Positions 44,271-55,019 are shown, numbered from the stretch's first letter. The stretch: DNA of 64,000 nucleotides from Comamonadaceae bacterium G21597-S1 (GCA_027214345.1 JAPWHR010000003.1:496001-560000), one strand, 5' to 3'. Notes: a model not told the origin generated them from the letters alone. A program made the numbers and translations.

Positions 44271-45557
44271 ATGCAAAAAGAACAGTCCAGCGTGTTTCCG
44301 GACAGCGTGCAGTGGGACGGCGACGGCACCAGCAGGATCCCGTTCGGCGTCTATACCAGCGAACAACTGCACCGGCGCGAACTCGACCGCTTCTTCTACC
44401 GCAGTCACTGGAGTTATGTGGCCCTGGAGGCCGAGATCCCGAACGCGGGCGACTTCAAGCGCACCGTGGTCGGCGAACGCTCGGTCATCGTCGTGCGCGA
44501 CAAGGACGGCTCGGTCAAGGTCGTGGAGAACGTCTGCGCGCACCGCGGCATGCAGTTCTGCCGCGAGCGCCACGGCAATCGCCAGGAGTTCATCTGCCCC
44601 TACCACCAGTGGAGCTACACGCTGGCGGGCGACCTGCAGGGCGTGCCGTTTCGCCGCGGCGTGCGCCAGGACGGCAAGGTCAATGGCGGCATGCCGGCGG
44701 ACTTCAAGCTGGAGGACAACGGCCTGACCCGGCTCAAGGTCGCGTGCCGTGGCGGTGTGGTGTTCGCGTCGTTCGACCACGGTGTCGAATCGCTCGAAGA
44801 CTACCTCGGCCCCGAGATCCTGCGTTATTTCGACCGCCTGTTCAACGGCCGCAAGCTCAGGATCCTGGGCTACAACCGCCAGCGGATTCCGGGCAACTGG
44901 AAGCTGATGCAGGAGAACATCAAGGATCCGTACCACCCGGGCCTGCTGCACACCTGGTTCGTCACGTTCGGGCTCTGGCGCGCCGATAACAAGTCCGAGC
45001 TGAAGATGGACCGGCACCACCGCCATGCGGCGATGATCTCCACGCGCGGCCAGTCGGGCAAGGCCGACCAGGTCACGCAGGTCTCGAGCTTCAAGGAGAG
45101 CATGCATCTGCACGACGACCGTTTCCTGGATATCGTGCCCGAGGCCTGGTGGGGCGGCCCGAGTGCGGTGATGACGACCTTGTTCCCCAGCGTGATCCTG
45201 CAGCAGCAGGTCAACAGCGTGTCGACGCGGCACATCCAGCCCGATGGCCACGGCGCGTTCAACTTCGAGTGGACGCATTTCGGCTTCGAGGACGACGACG
45301 ACGCCATGACCCGGCGCCGCCTGCGCCAGGCCAACCTGTTCGGCCCGGCCGGTTTCGTGTCGGCCGATGATGGCGAGGTGATCGAGTTCAGCCAGCGCGG
45401 TTTCGACAGCAAGCCGGTGCACCGTGCGCTGGCCGAGCTCGGTGGACGCGAGGTCGGCAACACCGACCACATGGTGACCGAGACGCTGATCCGCGGCATG
45501 TACCGCTACTGGCGCGAAGTGATGGAAAAGGACGACGAGCCCGGAGGCGAAGCATGA
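44271..45557 (+). CDS. Rieske aromatic ring-hydroxylating oxygenase, alpha subunit
   Basis: A 428-residue catalytic subunit. Rieske [2Fe-2S] ligands are Cys89, His91, Cys109 and His112 (CAHRG ... CPYHQWSY). The mononuclear iron site is in QENIKDPYHPGLLH, with Asp219 as the bridging residue and His222 and His227 as ligands. The pattern of the pair resembles the salicylate-5-hydroxylase/anthranilate-dioxygenase type, but the substrate is not deducible. Ferredoxin and reductase partners are not encoded in the window. AGGAG lies ten bases before the ATG. Overlaps the beta gene. Confidence 0.92.
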   Translation: MQKEQSSVFPDSVQWDGDGTSRIPFGVYTSEQLHRRELDRFFYRSHWSYVALEAEIPNAGDFKRTVVGERSVIVVRDKDGSVKVVENVCAHRGMQFCRERHGNRQEFICPYHQWSYTLAGDLQGVPFRRGVRQDGKVNGGMPADFKLEDNGLTRLKVACRGGVVFASFDHGVESLEDYLGPEILRYFDRLFNGRKLRILGYNRQRIPGNWKLMQENIKDPYHPGLLHTWFVTFGLWRADNKSELKMDRHHRHAAMISTRGQSGKADQVTQVSSFKESMHLHDDRFLDIVPEAWWGGPSAVMTTLFPSVILQQQVNSVSTRHIQPDGHGAFNFEWTHFGFEDDDDAMTRRRLRQANLFGPAGFVSADDGEVIEFSQRGFDSKPVHRALAELGGREVGNTDHMVTETLIRGMYRYWREVMEKDDEPGGEA

Positions 45558-46036
45558 CAGCCGCGATCGACCCGCAGACCTACACGGAGTTGAGCCAGCT
45601 GCTGGCCGAATACGCCGCCGTGGTCGACGCCGCCGACTGGGACGCCTGGTGCGAGTTGTTCACCGACGACTGCGTCTACAAGCTGATCCCGCGTGAGAAC
45701 TTCGACCGCGGCCTTCCGCTCGCGACGATGGATTTCGAGAGCAAGGGCATGCTCAGGGACCGAGCCTATGCGATTCGCGAGACCTTGTTCCATGACCCGT
45801 ATTACCAGCGCCACGTCGTGGGCGCGCCGCGGCTGCTGGACGTGGCGCCGGATCGCATCGTCTGCGAATCGAACTACGCGGTATTCCGCACCAAGCTCTC
45901 GGAGCTGACCCAGGTGTTCAACGTCGGGCGTTACCTGGACACGGTGGTGCGCACTGCGGATGGATGGAAATACGCGTCCAAGCTATGTATCTACGACAGT
46001 GAGATGATTCCGAATTCGATCATCTATCCGGTATAG
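45554..46036 (+). CDS. Ring-hydroxylating oxygenase, beta subunit
   Basis: A 160-residue structural subunit with a cystatin/NTF2-like fold, starting MTAAIDPQTYTELSQLLAEYAAVVDAADWDAW. The segment YKLIPRENFDRGLPLATMDFESKGMLRDR resembles the small subunits of salicylate 5-hydroxylase and anthranilate dioxygenase. Start overlaps the alpha stop by four bases, so the pair is translationally coupled. Ends four bases before the opposite PEP-CTERM gene end. Confidence 0.92.
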   Translation: MTAAIDPQTYTELSQLLAEYAAVVDAADWDAWCELFTDDCVYKLIPRENFDRGLPLATMDFESKGMLRDRAYAIRETLFHDPYYQRHVVGAPRLLDVAPDRIVCESNYAVFRTKLSELTQVFNVGRYLDTVVRTADGWKYASKLCIYDSEMIPNSIIYPV

Positions 46037-46039
46037 GAC

Positions 46040-46702
46040 CTACCGGCGCACGTCCGTCCTGCGCCGGCGCCCCCACCAGTGCACCAGGGCACCGCCGGAC
46101 AGCAGCATGGCCAGTGCACTCGGTTCCGGCACCATGGACACGTTGTCGAGGCTGCCGATGTCGGCGCCACTTTGGTACTCGGCGCGAATCCTCAGGCCGG
46201 TGAGGTTGGACAGCACGGAGGCAAACTGCGCCTCGCTGGCCACGGCGCCATTCAGCGTGTCGATGTGCCAGGCACCGGCGGACAGCGGAACCGCATAGGA
46301 GGTCCAGCCGCCGTTGGCAGGATTCGTCGCCAGGTCATAGGCCAGTGTCAGCCCCGCGCCTTGAAGAATGACGTCTTCGTCGTTGAACTGATTGGCGCCG
46401 CCTGGATAGACCTGCCGCAGGTCGAACGTGAGCATCGTACCTGCGGCGAAGCTCTTGTTGCCCAGATACATGTCGGGCGCCACGAAGTACGTGACGCCGC
46501 CCGTGGTCCGGTCGTCGATGAAGACATGGCCACCGGGATTGCCGCCGACCGCACTCCATTGGAGATCACCGGCCGCGTCGCCAGTCGCGGACCAAGCCTG
46601 CGTGCCGGAGTCGAATGTGCTGAGTGCCCCATGGGCGGACAACGAGGTCACGGCGGCCGCCAGCGCGGCAAGGGTCGATACGGTACTGACAAGTCGCTTC
46701 AT
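46040..46702 (-). CDS. PEP-CTERM sorting-domain protein (second copy type)
   Basis: A 220-residue exported protein with signal peptide (MKRLVSTVSTLAALAAAVTSL, cleavage after SAHG region), a domain beginning LSTFDSGTQAW that resembles secreted carbohydrate-binding-like beta-sandwiches, and the tag VPEPSALAMLLSGGALVHWW with tail GRRRRTDVRR. The start at 46702 is chosen since GGAGG lies seven bases upstream; the ATG at 46708 is too close. Unlike the first PEP-CTERM gene I find no sigma-54 promoter ahead of it. Processed by an exosortase encoded elsewhere. Confidence 0.88.
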   Translation of the reverse strand: MKRLVSTVSTLAALAAAVTSLSAHGALSTFDSGTQAWSATGDAAGDLQWSAVGGNPGGHVFIDDRTTGGVTYFVAPDMYLGNKSFAAGTMLTFDLRQVYPGGANQFNDEDVILQGAGLTLAYDLATNPANGGWTSYAVPLSAGAWHIDTLNGAVASEAQFASVLSNLTGLRIRAEYQSGADIGSLDNVSMVPEPSALAMLLSGGALVHWWGRRRRTDVRR

Positions 46703-46789
46703 CTGCATGCCTCCAACGAGAACGGGAACGGGTGACCCGGCCAGGGGCACCCTGCTGTCACCATTCTGGCATACGGACACGATGGCACT

Positions 46790-48172
46790 TCAATGCGGCG
46801 CGCGCGCGGGCGCCGTGCTGCCACTGTCGCGCATCTTCCCCACTACCCGGAAACACCACCACATCCCGAACAGTCCGAACGCGATCACGCCCAGCCCGTA
46901 TCCCGCCAGCGCTCCCTTCGCCCCGAACCAGGACTGCCCGAGCCAGACGAAAGGGATCACGCCCAGTGTCGAACGACCCCAGTTCAACGCGGTCGAGTAG
47001 AACGCGAAACCGAGGTTGTTGAACGCGGCATTGGCGACGAACAAGGCACCGTTGAACAGGAAGCTGCCGGCCACAAAGATGCAGAAGAACACGATCAGTT
47101 CGCGTGCCAGGCCCTGCGACTGGAACAGGTCGGCGATCTGGTTCGCGCCCAGCGCCATCAGAACCCAGACGACCAGCGCGTACACCAGCGTGACCTTGAG
47201 CGCGTCGCCGATGGTCGAGGTGACGCGGTCGAAGCGTTCGGCGCCGAAGTTCTGGCCGACGATGGGGCCGATGGCGCCCGAGAGCGCGAACAACACGCCA
47301 AACGCGACCGGGATGATGCGCTGGATCACGGTCCAGCCGGCGATGGCTTCGTCGCCGTAACTCGAGATGGCCTCGGTCACGAAGGCATTGCCCACCGGGG
47401 TCGCGATCTGGGTCAGCACGGCGGGCATGGCGATCGCCATGAACGGTGCGAGTTCGCGCAGCACCAGCGCAGTGCGGGGCCGGGCCACCAGCTTGTGGAC
47501 GCGCCACAGGCCGTGCAGGCCGATCACGACCATGGCCACGCGCACGATGATGGTGGCAATCGCCACGCCGTGCAGTTCCAGCCCCAGCCCCAGGATCAGC
47601 AGCGGGTCCATGACCAGCGCCGTGGCGGCCGCGCCCAGCGTGACGTACATCGCGCGCCTGGCGTCGCCGGTGGCGCGCAGCAGGCCCGACAGGCACATGC
47701 CGACGCCCAGCAAGGGCCACGACGGAAGAATGATGCGCATCAGCGTCGCGGCGCGTTCGGCCGTCTGCCCGCGCGCGCCCAGCAACTCCATGGCCGGGTC
47801 GATCAGCGGATAACAGGCCAGGGCCAGCAACGCCATGCAGGTGCCGACGATGATCAGCGACGCCCCGGCGATCTGGCGTGCCTGCGCGGGTTGGCCGCGC
47901 CCAAGCGCGCGCGCCGTCAACGCGGTTGCCGCGATCGACAGGCCGATCGACATCGACGTGGCCAGGAACAGCAGCGTGGTCGCGTACCCGAGCGCGGCGG
48001 TCAACTCGGGTTGTCGCAGCAGCGTGATGTAGAACAGGTTCAGCGCATCGACTGCGAACACCGCCACCAGGCCGATCGAGCCGGCGGCAGTCATGCGGAT
48101 CACATGGCCCAGCGTCGAACCGGTGACGAGACGGCCTTGGGATGCAGCAGCGCCGTCAGCGGGTTTTTGCAT
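46790..48172 (-). CDS. MATE-family efflux transporter
   Basis: A 460-residue inner-membrane exporter with twelve predicted helices in two repeated halves (e.g. SIGLVAVFAVDALNLFYITL; and SLIIVGTCMALLALACYPLI). It couples export of organic cations, drugs or other compounds to a sodium or proton gradient. Divergence of the family does not allow substrate prediction. Next to proA on the same strand, 57 bases apart. Confidence 0.92.
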   Translation of the reverse strand: MQKPADGAAASQGRLVTGSTLGHVIRMTAAGSIGLVAVFAVDALNLFYITLLRQPELTAALGYATTLLFLATSMSIGLSIAATALTARALGRGQPAQARQIAGASLIIVGTCMALLALACYPLIDPAMELLGARGQTAERAATLMRIILPSWPLLGVGMCLSGLLRATGDARRAMYVTLGAAATALVMDPLLILGLGLELHGVAIATIIVRVAMVVIGLHGLWRVHKLVARPRTALVLRELAPFMAIAMPAVLTQIATPVGNAFVTEAISSYGDEAIAGWTVIQRIIPVAFGVLFALSGAIGPIVGQNFGAERFDRVTSTIGDALKVTLVYALVVWVLMALGANQIADLFQSQGLARELIVFFCIFVAGSFLFNGALFVANAAFNNLGFAFYSTALNWGRSTLGVIPFVWLGQSWFGAKGALAGYGLGVIAFGLFGMWWCFRVVGKMRDSGSTAPARAPH

Positions 48173-48229
48173 GGAGTGGGTGCGGCGGGCAGGACGTGGG
48201 CCCGGCCCGAGTGTGGCCGGACGCGGCGT

Positions 48230-49510
48230 TCAGCCGCGCACTTCCCCGTTGCCCAGCACCACGTATTTCAGCGACGTGAGGCCTTCGATGCCGACGGGGC
48301 CGCGGGCATGGAACTTGTCGGTGCTGATGCCGATTTCGGCGCCCAGCCCGTATTCGAAGCCGTCGGCGAAGCGGGTGCTAGTGTTGACCATCACGCTGGC
48401 CGAGTCGACCTCGCGCAGGAAGCGCTGCGCATGCATGTGGTCGCGCGTGAGGATGGCGTCGGTGTGGTGGCTGCCGTAGTGGTTGATGTGCGCGATGGCG
48501 GCGTCCAGCCCGTCGACGATCTTGATGCTGATGATGGGCGCCAGGTACTCGGTCGACCAGTCCTGCTCGGTGGCCTCGACCAGTTGCGCGCCGGGCACGC
48601 CCGACAGCAAGGTGCGGCTGTCCGGGCACACGCGCATCTCGACGCCTTTCTCGGCGTAGATCGCGCCGATCCGGGGCAGGAACTCGGCTGCCACGGCGCG
48701 GGCCACCAGCAGGCTTTCGCTGGCGTTGCAGGGGCTGTATTTCTGGGTCTTGGCGTTGTCGGCCACCGTGACCGCCATCGCGACATCGCAGGGATCGTCG
48801 ACATAGACATGGCAGTTGCCGTCCAGGTGCTTGAGCACCGGCACCTTGGCATCGCGGCTGATGCGTTCGATCAGGCCCTTGCCGCCGCGCGGAATGGCCA
48901 TGTCCACGTAGTGCGGCATGGTGATGAGTTCGCCCACCACGGCCCGGTCGGTGATCTGCACCAGCTGCACGCCATCGGGCGGCAGGCCGCTGGACTGCAG
49001 CGCCTGCTGCACCAGCCGGGCCAGCGCCTTGTTCGATTCGATCGCCTCCGAGCCGCCGCGCAGGATGCAGGCATTGCCGCTCTTGATGGCCAGGCTGGCG
49101 GCTTCGATGGTCACGTTGGGGCGGCTTTCGAACACCATTGCGAACACGCCGATCGGCACCCGCATCTGGCCGACGCGAATGCCGCTGGGTTGCTGCACCA
49201 TGCCGCTGATCTGGCCGATCACGTCGGGCATGGCCGCCAGCTGTTCGCAGCCCTGGGCCACCGTTTCGAGCACCTTGGGTGTGAGCCGCAGCCGGTCGAC
49301 CATGGGCGCCGACAGGCCGGCGGCGGTGGCGCGTTCGAGGTCCAGGGTGTTGGCGGCCTGCAGCGCCGCCGTGTCCTGGCGCAGCAGCCCGGCCAGCGTG
49401 CGCAGGCAACGGTTGCGTTGCGCAGCCTCGGCCCTGGCCATCGCGCTCGAGGCGGTGCGAGCCTGCAGGCCCAGGGTCTGGCTGTATTCGGCGATGTTGA
49501 CGGCGTTCAT
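48230..49510 (-). CDS. proA: Glutamate-5-semialdehyde dehydrogenase (gamma-glutamyl phosphate reductase)
   Basis: A 426-residue NADPH-dependent enzyme of proline synthesis. Catalytic Cys in PCNASESLL (near residue 260), with the ALDH-like [24 protein letters not shown] and a C-terminal region ending [17 protein letters not shown]. Length as in E. coli ProA (417). In beta-proteobacteria it often follows holA, as here. Confidence 0.97.
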   Translation of the reverse strand: MNAVNIAEYSQTLGLQARTASSAMARAEAAQRNRCLRTLAGLLRQDTAALQAANTLDLERATAAGLSAPMVDRLRLTPKVLETVAQGCEQLAAMPDVIGQISGMVQQPSGIRVGQMRVPIGVFAMVFESRPNVTIEAASLAIKSGNACILRGGSEAIESNKALARLVQQALQSSGLPPDGVQLVQITDRAVVGELITMPHYVDMAIPRGGKGLIERISRDAKVPVLKHLDGNCHVYVDDPCDVAMAVTVADNAKTQKYSPCNASESLLVARAVAAEFLPRIGAIYAEKGVEMRVCPDSRTLLSGVPGAQLVEATEQDWSTEYLAPIISIKIVDGLDAAIAHINHYGSHHTDAILTRDHMHAQRFLREVDSASVMVNTSTRFADGFEYGLGAEIGISTDKFHARGPVGIEGLTSLKYVVLGNGEVRG

Positions 49511-49609
49511 GGGCGGATTTTCTCACGCCGGTCGGGGCGACGCCGGCTAGCGTGGCCGTATCCCGGCGGCCGCGCACGGGTTCGGCCAGGCGCGACGGTG
49601 ATACGCGGT

Positions 49610-50662
49610 TCAGCGCGCCGCGCAGGCTCCGCACAGTCCCATCGCCAGGCGGTGCAGCGCCTGCCACGGGTCGGTTGGCCAGTCGGGCTGCTTCAGGCCC
49701 TTGACGATGCCGTCGACCCGGTGCGCCTGCAGCAGCAGGTCGGCCAGCAGCGTGGCGTCCAGGCGCGGCAGTACCCGCTCGAACAGGCGTTCGCGCACCC
49801 CCCACACGCGTTGCTCGCGCAGCGCCATCGGCATCGGGCGGCCATCACCCATGGCATCGCGCACCCGCTTGAGCGCGCGGATGTCCTCGGACAGGCTGTA
49901 GTGCACCAGCACCGGCGCCTCGCCCTCGGCCTGCAGTCCGCCGAGCATGCGCAGCACGCGGGCCTGCTGCCCGGCCAGCACCGCCTCGCTGAGCTTGAAC
50001 ACGTCGTACCGCGCCACGTTGAGCACGGCGCGTTCGATGTCTTCGAAACCCAGTTCACCCTGTGGGTACAACAACGCCAGCTTCTGGATCTCCTGGTGCG
50101 CCGCCAGCAGGTTTCCTTCGACCCGGTCGGCGAAGAACTGCAGGCTGCGCTGGCCCTCGACGCCGGGCTTGACGCGCTGGTCCTGCTGCGCCAGGCGTTG
50201 TGCCAGCCATTGCGGCAAGGCGCTGCGTTCGATCGGTTCGATCGCGATCGATACGCCGTGCCGCTCCAGCGCACCGAACCAGGCGCCGCTGCGGGTGGCC
50301 TTGTCCAGCCGGGGCAGGATCACGAGGGTCAGCAGGTCGTCGTTGCCCTGACCCTGCTCGCACAGTTGCTGGATCGCGGCACTGCCGTCCTTGCCGGGCT
50401 TGCCCGTCGGGATGCGGATTTCGACGATCTGCTTGTCGGCGAACAGGCTCAGTGAACCACCGGCGGCCAGCACCTCGCTCCAGTCGAAATGGGCTCCGGC
50501 CACGGTATGCGCGGTGCGCTCGGTGAAACCGGCGGCACGGGCCGCGGCGCGGATGGTGTCGGCCGCCTCCTGGATCAGCAGCGGCTCGTCGCCGTGCAAG
50601 GTGTACAGGCCGCGCAGGCCCCGGCTCAGGTGCTGGGCGAGTTGGCCGGCGGCGAGCTGCAT
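49610..50662 (-). CDS. holA: DNA polymerase III subunit delta
   Basis: A 350-residue clamp-loader subunit that opens the beta sliding clamp. N-terminus with YTLHGDEPLLIQEAADTIRAAA, a central helical region and the C-terminal collar domain (IRALKRVRDAMG...RRLDATLLADLL-like). It follows lptE in the leuS-lptE-holA order typical of beta-proteobacteria. Confidence 0.95.
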   Translation of the reverse strand: MQLAAGQLAQHLSRGLRGLYTLHGDEPLLIQEAADTIRAAARAAGFTERTAHTVAGAHFDWSEVLAAGGSLSLFADKQIVEIRIPTGKPGKDGSAAIQQLCEQGQGNDDLLTLVILPRLDKATRSGAWFGALERHGVSIAIEPIERSALPQWLAQRLAQQDQRVKPGVEGQRSLQFFADRVEGNLLAAHQEIQKLALLYPQGELGFEDIERAVLNVARYDVFKLSEAVLAGQQARVLRMLGGLQAEGEAPVLVHYSLSEDIRALKRVRDAMGDGRPMPMALREQRVWGVRERLFERVLPRLDATLLADLLLQAHRVDGIVKGLKQPDWPTDPWQALHRLAMGLCGACAAR

Positions 50663-50699
50663 GGTCTTTTGCGGGGGCGCGGCGCCTGCGCCGTTCGCG

Positions 50700-51200
50700 T
50701 CAGAGCGACTTGACCGCCGCCAGGCGGCGGATCAGCTGCTGCACGATGTCCGATTGCATGTCCCGGTACATCAGGCCCTCCTCGGCCTCCTTGGCCAGCA
50801 CGGCGGACTCGTTGAAGCTGATGTCGCGATTGAGCAGCAGTTCGGTGGCCGGAATCAACTCCTTGCCTTGCGGCGTGCGCAGGCGGAATCGCAGCCGACT
50901 GCGCAACTGGAATTCGGTGACCTGGCCCGAGGTGTTGACACCCACGACGGTTTTCTCGCGTGCCTCGGAGAGAATGTCGAGCACCGCATCGGCGCTTTTC
51001 TGCTGGGCGGGATCCGTGACCAGGCTCAGGCTGTCGATCGCGGCCAGGTTGCGCTTGAGCTCGTTGCCCACCGGGGAATGTTCCCCCGCGTTCACGTACA
51101 GGGAACGGAACGCCAGTTCGGGTGCGCCGCGCAGCTTGAAGCCGCAACCGACCAGGACCGGGGCCGCGCATGCGGCAAGCAGCAGGCGGCGTTGCATCAT
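50700..51200 (-). CDS. lptE: LPS-assembly lipoprotein LptE
   Basis: A 166-residue outer-membrane lipoprotein that plugs and supports LptD during LPS delivery. Lipobox APVLVGC places the lipidated residue at Cys19, after a short signal peptide. The [18 protein letters not shown] segment is typical. ATG overlaps the leuS stop (ATGA), so it is translated after leuS; holA follows after 37 bases. Confidence 0.94.
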   Translation of the reverse strand: MMQRRLLLAACAAPVLVGCGFKLRGAPELAFRSLYVNAGEHSPVGNELKRNLAAIDSLSLVTDPAQQKSADAVLDILSEAREKTVVGVNTSGQVTEFQLRSRLRFRLRTPQGKELIPATELLLNRDISFNESAVLAKEAEEGLMYRDMQSDIVQQLIRRLAAVKSL

Positions 51201-53827
51201 GTGACGACGTTGACGAGGCGCCCGGGCACCACGATCACCTTGCGCGGCTTGGCGCCCTGGGCGTGGCTGGCGAACACCTCGCTGTTGACGGCGGCCTGTT
51301 CGATCGCCTGGCGGCTGGCGCTGGCGGGTACCCGGATCGCTCCGCGCAATTTGCCGTTGATCTGCAGCACCAGTTCGAGTTCATCCTGCTTGAGCGCAGC
51401 CGCATCGACCTCGGGCCAGGGCGCATCGAGCAGTTCGCCATGCCGGCGTACATAACCGAGTGCGTCCCACAAGGCCTGGGTGACATGCGGCGTGACCGGG
51501 TACAGGGAACGCAGCAGGATGCCGAAACATTCGCGCAGCGCCACGGTCTCGCCGGTTCCGCCGTCGGACTTGAAGTCTTCCAGCGCGTTGAGCATCTTCA
51601 TCGCGCCCGAGACCACGGTGTTGTACTGCATGCGCTGGTAGTCGTAGTCCACCTGCTTGAACACGCCGTGGATCTCGCGCCGCAGGTCGGCGGCGGCCCT
51701 GCCGTAGGTGGTGTCAGGCGCGCTGGCCACCGGCATGTCGGCCAGCTTGAGGCCGAAGTTCCAGACCCGGCGCAGGAAGCGGTAGGAACCTTCCACGGCC
51801 GCGTCGTTCCACTCCAGCGTGGCCTCGGGCGGCGCGGTGAACATGGTGTACAGGCGCGCGGTGTCGGCGCCGTATTTCTCGATCAGGTCCTGCGGGTCCA
51901 CGCCGTTGTTCTTGCTCTTGCTCATCGTGCCCACGCCTTCGTAGGTCACGGCCGAGCCGTCGCTCTTGCGCTTGGCGCCGATCACCTTGCCGGCGTCGTC
52001 GTGGATGTCCTCGACCTCCTGGGGCCAGAAATATTCGATGCCGCCGCCCGGGTTCTTGCGTGAATAGATGTGGTTGAGCACCATGCCCTGGGTCAGCAGT
52101 TTCGTGAATGGCTCGTCGACGTCGAGCAGGCCGAGGTCGCGCATGACCTTGGTCCAGAACCGCGCATACAGCAGGTGCAGGATGGCGTGTTCGATGCCGC
52201 CGATGTACTGGTCCATCGGCATCCAGTATTTCGCACCGTCGGCCACCATGGCCTGGTCGTTGTGCGGGTCGCAATAACGCATGAAATACCAGGAGCTGTC
52301 GACGAAGGTGTCCATGGTGTCGGTCTCGCGCCGCGCCGGCTTGCCGCAGACCGGGCAGGTCACGCCGGCATGGAAACCCTCGTGGTGGTTCAGCGGGTTG
52401 CCGGAGCCGTCGGGAATGCAGTCCTGCGGCAGCACCACCGGCAGGTCTTTCTCCGGCACCGGCACCGCGCCGTGTTCGTCGCAATGGATGATCGGTATCG
52501 GCGTGCCCCAGTAGCGCTGGCGGCTCACGCCCCAGTCGCGCAGCCGCCAGGTCGTCATCTTCTCGCCCAGGCCGCGGGTGTGCAGCGCATGGGCGATGGC
52601 GTCGACGGCCTGTGGATACGTCAGGCCGCTGAAGCTGTCGGAGTTGATGGTCACGCCGCGCTGCTTGTCGCTGTACCAGTCCTGCCAGTTGTCGTAGTCG
52701 TACTCGTAACCGTCGATCAGCACCACCTCGGCGATCGGGATGCCGTATTTCTTGGCGAAGATGAAGTCGCGTTCGTCGTGCGCCGGCACGCCCATGACGG
52801 CTCCGTCGCCGTAGCCCATCAGCACGTAGTTGCCAACCCAGACCTCGATCTGCTGCCCGTTCAAGGGGTGCGTCACGAACAGCCCGGTGCGCTTGCCCTC
52901 CTTCTCGCGCAGTGCCAGTTCGGCCTCGGTGGTGCCACCGCGCCTGCATTCCTCGAGAAATGCGGTCAGTTCGGGATTGCCCGCCGCCGCATGGGTGGCC
53001 AGCGGATGCTCGGGTGCCACCGCACAGAAGGTCACCCCCATGATGGTGTCGGCACGGGTGGTGAACACGTACATGCGCCCGCCGCCGATCAGTGCGCCGC
53101 TGGCGTCGCGGATGTCGTGCGTGAATGCGAACCGCACGCCTTCGCTGCGGCCGATCCAGTTCTCCTGCATCAGCTTGACGCGTTCCGGCCAGCCGGGCAG
53201 GTGGTGCTGCACCTGCTCCAGCAGTTCGTCGGCGTAATCGGTGATCTTGAGGTAATAACCCGGGATCTCGCGTTTTTCGACCGGTGCGCCGGTGCGCCAG
53301 CCCTTGCCGTCGATGACCTGCTCGTTGGCCAGCACAGTCTGGTCCACCGGGTCCCAGTTCACGACCTGGGTCTTGCGGTAGGCGATGCCCTTTTCCAGCA
53401 TCTTCAGGAACAGCCACTGGTTCCATTTGTAGTAGCTCGCGTCGCAGGTGGCGACCTCGCGGCTCCAGTCGATGGCCAGCCCCAGCGCCTGCATCTGCTT
53501 TTTCATGTAGGCGATGTTGTCGTGGGTCCACTGTGCCGGGGGCACGCCGGCCTTCATCGCCGCGTTCTCGGCCGGCAGGCCGAAGGCGTCCCAACCCATC
53601 GGCATCAGCACGTTGTAGCCCTTCATGCGCAGCTGGCGCGTGAGCATGTCGTTGATGGTGTAGTTGCGCACATGGCCCATGTGCAGCTTGCCGCTGGGAT
53701 ACGGCAGCATGGAGCAGGCGTAGAACTTCTTGCGCGCGGCGTCTTCGGTGACGCGGTACGCGTCGCGGCCGATCCAGTGCGCCTGGGAGGCGGCCTCGAC
53801 TTCGAGGTGGTTGTATTTGTCGTGCAT
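51197..53827 (-). CDS. leuS: Leucyl-tRNA synthetase
   Basis: An 876-residue class I synthetase. HMGH (49-52) and [12 protein letters not shown] give the HIGH and KMSKS motifs; the editing domain between them includes [17 protein letters not shown] and [18 protein letters not shown]-terminal anticodon-binding and extra domains are complete. Length is as in E. coli LeuS (860). First gene of leuS-lptE-holA; preceded by exbD after 92 bases. Confidence 0.98.
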   Translation of the reverse strand: MHDKYNHLEVEAASQAHWIGRDAYRVTEDAARKKFYACSMLPYPSGKLHMGHVRNYTINDMLTRQLRMKGYNVLMPMGWDAFGLPAENAAMKAGVPPAQWTHDNIAYMKKQMQALGLAIDWSREVATCDASYYKWNQWLFLKMLEKGIAYRKTQVVNWDPVDQTVLANEQVIDGKGWRTGAPVEKREIPGYYLKITDYADELLEQVQHHLPGWPERVKLMQENWIGRSEGVRFAFTHDIRDASGALIGGGRMYVFTTRADTIMGVTFCAVAPEHPLATHAAAGNPELTAFLEECRRGGTTEAELALREKEGKRTGLFVTHPLNGQQIEVWVGNYVLMGYGDGAVMGVPAHDERDFIFAKKYGIPIAEVVLIDGYEYDYDNWQDWYSDKQRGVTINSDSFSGLTYPQAVDAIAHALHTRGLGEKMTTWRLRDWGVSRQRYWGTPIPIIHCDEHGAVPVPEKDLPVVLPQDCIPDGSGNPLNHHEGFHAGVTCPVCGKPARRETDTMDTFVDSSWYFMRYCDPHNDQAMVADGAKYWMPMDQYIGGIEHAILHLLYARFWTKVMRDLGLLDVDEPFTKLLTQGMVLNHIYSRKNPGGGIEYFWPQEVEDIHDDAGKVIGAKRKSDGSAVTYEGVGTMSKSKNNGVDPQDLIEKYGADTARLYTMFTAPPEATLEWNDAAVEGSYRFLRRVWNFGLKLADMPVASAPDTTYGRAAADLRREIHGVFKQVDYDYQRMQYNTVVSGAMKMLNALEDFKSDGGTGETVALRECFGILLRSLYPVTPHVTQALWDALGYVRRHGELLDAPWPEVDAAALKQDELELVLQINGKLRGAIRVPASASRQAIEQAAVNSEVFASHAQGAKPRKVIVVPGRLVNVVT

Positions 53828-53919
53828 GGGAATCGATGGACGGCGCGAGTGCCGCTGCAGGTCGATTCTAGGTGTTCATGCGATTCGGTTCCGCCGCCGG
53901 CCGGGGGCGCCGGGCCGGG

Positions 53920-54345
53920 TCAGGGTCCGGGCTTGTCCGGTTCGGCGACAAATCCGATGCGTCCCAGGCCGGCCTGTTGCGCCACGCCCATGATCTCCAC
54001 CACGCGGCCATACGGCACGGAGGCGTCGGCGCGCAGCTGCAGCTCGGTGTCTGGATCGGCGCTGGCAATGGCGGCCAGTTGCGCCGCCAGTTCAGGGCCC
54101 GAGACCGGCTTGTCGTTCAGGAAGGCCTGGCCGGACTTGTCGACGCTGAGCATCACCGCCGCCGGCGGGTTGCCGGCGCTGGCGGCGTCGGTCCGGGGCA
54201 GGTCGAGCCGGATCGAGCTGGCCAGCAGCGGTGCGGTGATGATGAAGATCACCACCAGCACCAGCATCACGTCGATCAGCGGCGTCATGTTGATCTCGCT
54301 CATCGGCTTGCTGCCGGCGCTGCGTTCCAGGCGGCCGAAAGCCAT
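53920..54345 (-). CDS. exbD: ExbD/TolR-family biopolymer transport protein
   Basis: A 141-residue protein with one N-terminal membrane helix and the motif PLIDVMLVLVVIFIITAPLL, with the conserved Asp that responds to proton flow. The periplasmic domain with SVDKSGQAFLNDKPVS follows. It works with the ExbB partner encoded just upstream to energise outer-membrane transport or Tol function. In Burkholderiales this pair sits between leuS and dapB; which system it serves is unclear. Confidence 0.92.
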   Translation of the reverse strand: MAFGRLERSAGSKPMSEINMTPLIDVMLVLVVIFIITAPLLASSIRLDLPRTDAASAGNPPAAVMLSVDKSGQAFLNDKPVSGPELAAQLAAIASADPDTELQLRADASVPYGRVVEIMGVAQQAGLGRIGFVAEPDKPGP

Positions 54346-54350
54346 GGCGT

Positions 54351-55019
54351 TCAATCCCGGGCCGGCGCGGCCCCGTCCAGGCCGGGGTGGAGCAGCAATT
54401 CGCGCAGGTCGCGCGCGAATCCCTCGAGATCGGCCTCGATGCGGCCGATCTGGCGGCCCAGCACGTTGTAGGCCAGCACGGCCGGGATCGCCACCGCCAG
54501 TCCGGCGGCCGTCATGATCAGGGCCTCGCCCACCGGCCCGGAGATCCTGTCGATCGTGACCTGGCCGGCTTGGGAGATCGACAGCAGCGCATGGTAGATA
54601 CCCCAGACCGTGCCCAGCAGTCCGACGAAGGGCGCGGTGGCGCCGACCGTGGCCAGCAGCACCTGGCCGAACTGCAGCTTGTGCAGTACCGCGTGCAGTT
54701 GCTGGCGCAACAGGCGCGTCAACTGCTGGGAGCGATCGCCGGCATGCGCCAGCGTACCACTGCCCGGCGTATGCGTGGCGGTGATCAGCGGCACCACCAG
54801 GGCCTCGCGATCGAAGGCCTGGGCCTTGCGTTGGCCGTCCTGCAGGTCGTCCGCCTGCCAGAACGCCAGCAGACTGCGCCCGACGTCGCGGCTGGCGCGG
54901 CGCAGCAGCCATGATTTCCACAGGATGACGAACCAGCTGCTGATCGACATCAGCAGCAGCAGCACGACCACCAGGTTGCTGACCACGTCGCCCTGGGACA
55001 GGATCTGGATCAGGCCCAT
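54351..55019 (-). CDS. exbB: MotA/TolQ/ExbB-family proton channel protein
   Basis: A 222-residue protein with three membrane helices: an N-terminal one ([22 protein letters not shown]), and two C-terminal ones in [22 protein letters not shown] and [22 protein letters not shown]. These match the ExbB/TolQ pore. Between is a cytoplasmic domain. Start [10 protein letters not shown] at 55019 excludes an unrelated upstream extension. Adjacent to exbD (six bases). Confidence 0.92.
   Translation of the reverse strand: MGLIQILSQGDVVSNLVVVLLLLMSISSWFVILWKSWLLRRASRDVGRSLLAFWQADDLQDGQRKAQAFDREALVVPLITATHTPGSGTLAHAGDRSQQLTRLLRQQLHAVLHKLQFGQVLLATVGATAPFVGLLGTVWGIYHALLSISQAGQVTIDRISGPVGEALIMTAAGLAVAIPAVLAYNVLGRQIGRIEADLEGFARDLRELLLHPGLDGAAPARD

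Noticed and set aside
46709-46800. Sigma-54-like TGGCAC sequence near the second PEP-CTERM gene
   Set aside because: It is on the wrong strand and GG to GC spacing is nine, not ten.
46793-50455. A 1220-codon open frame on the plus strand
   Set aside because: It is antisense to the MATE, proA and holA genes. Its product is full of His/Arg/Gln/Asp low-complexity, as expected from the complement of GC-rich genes, and has no domain.
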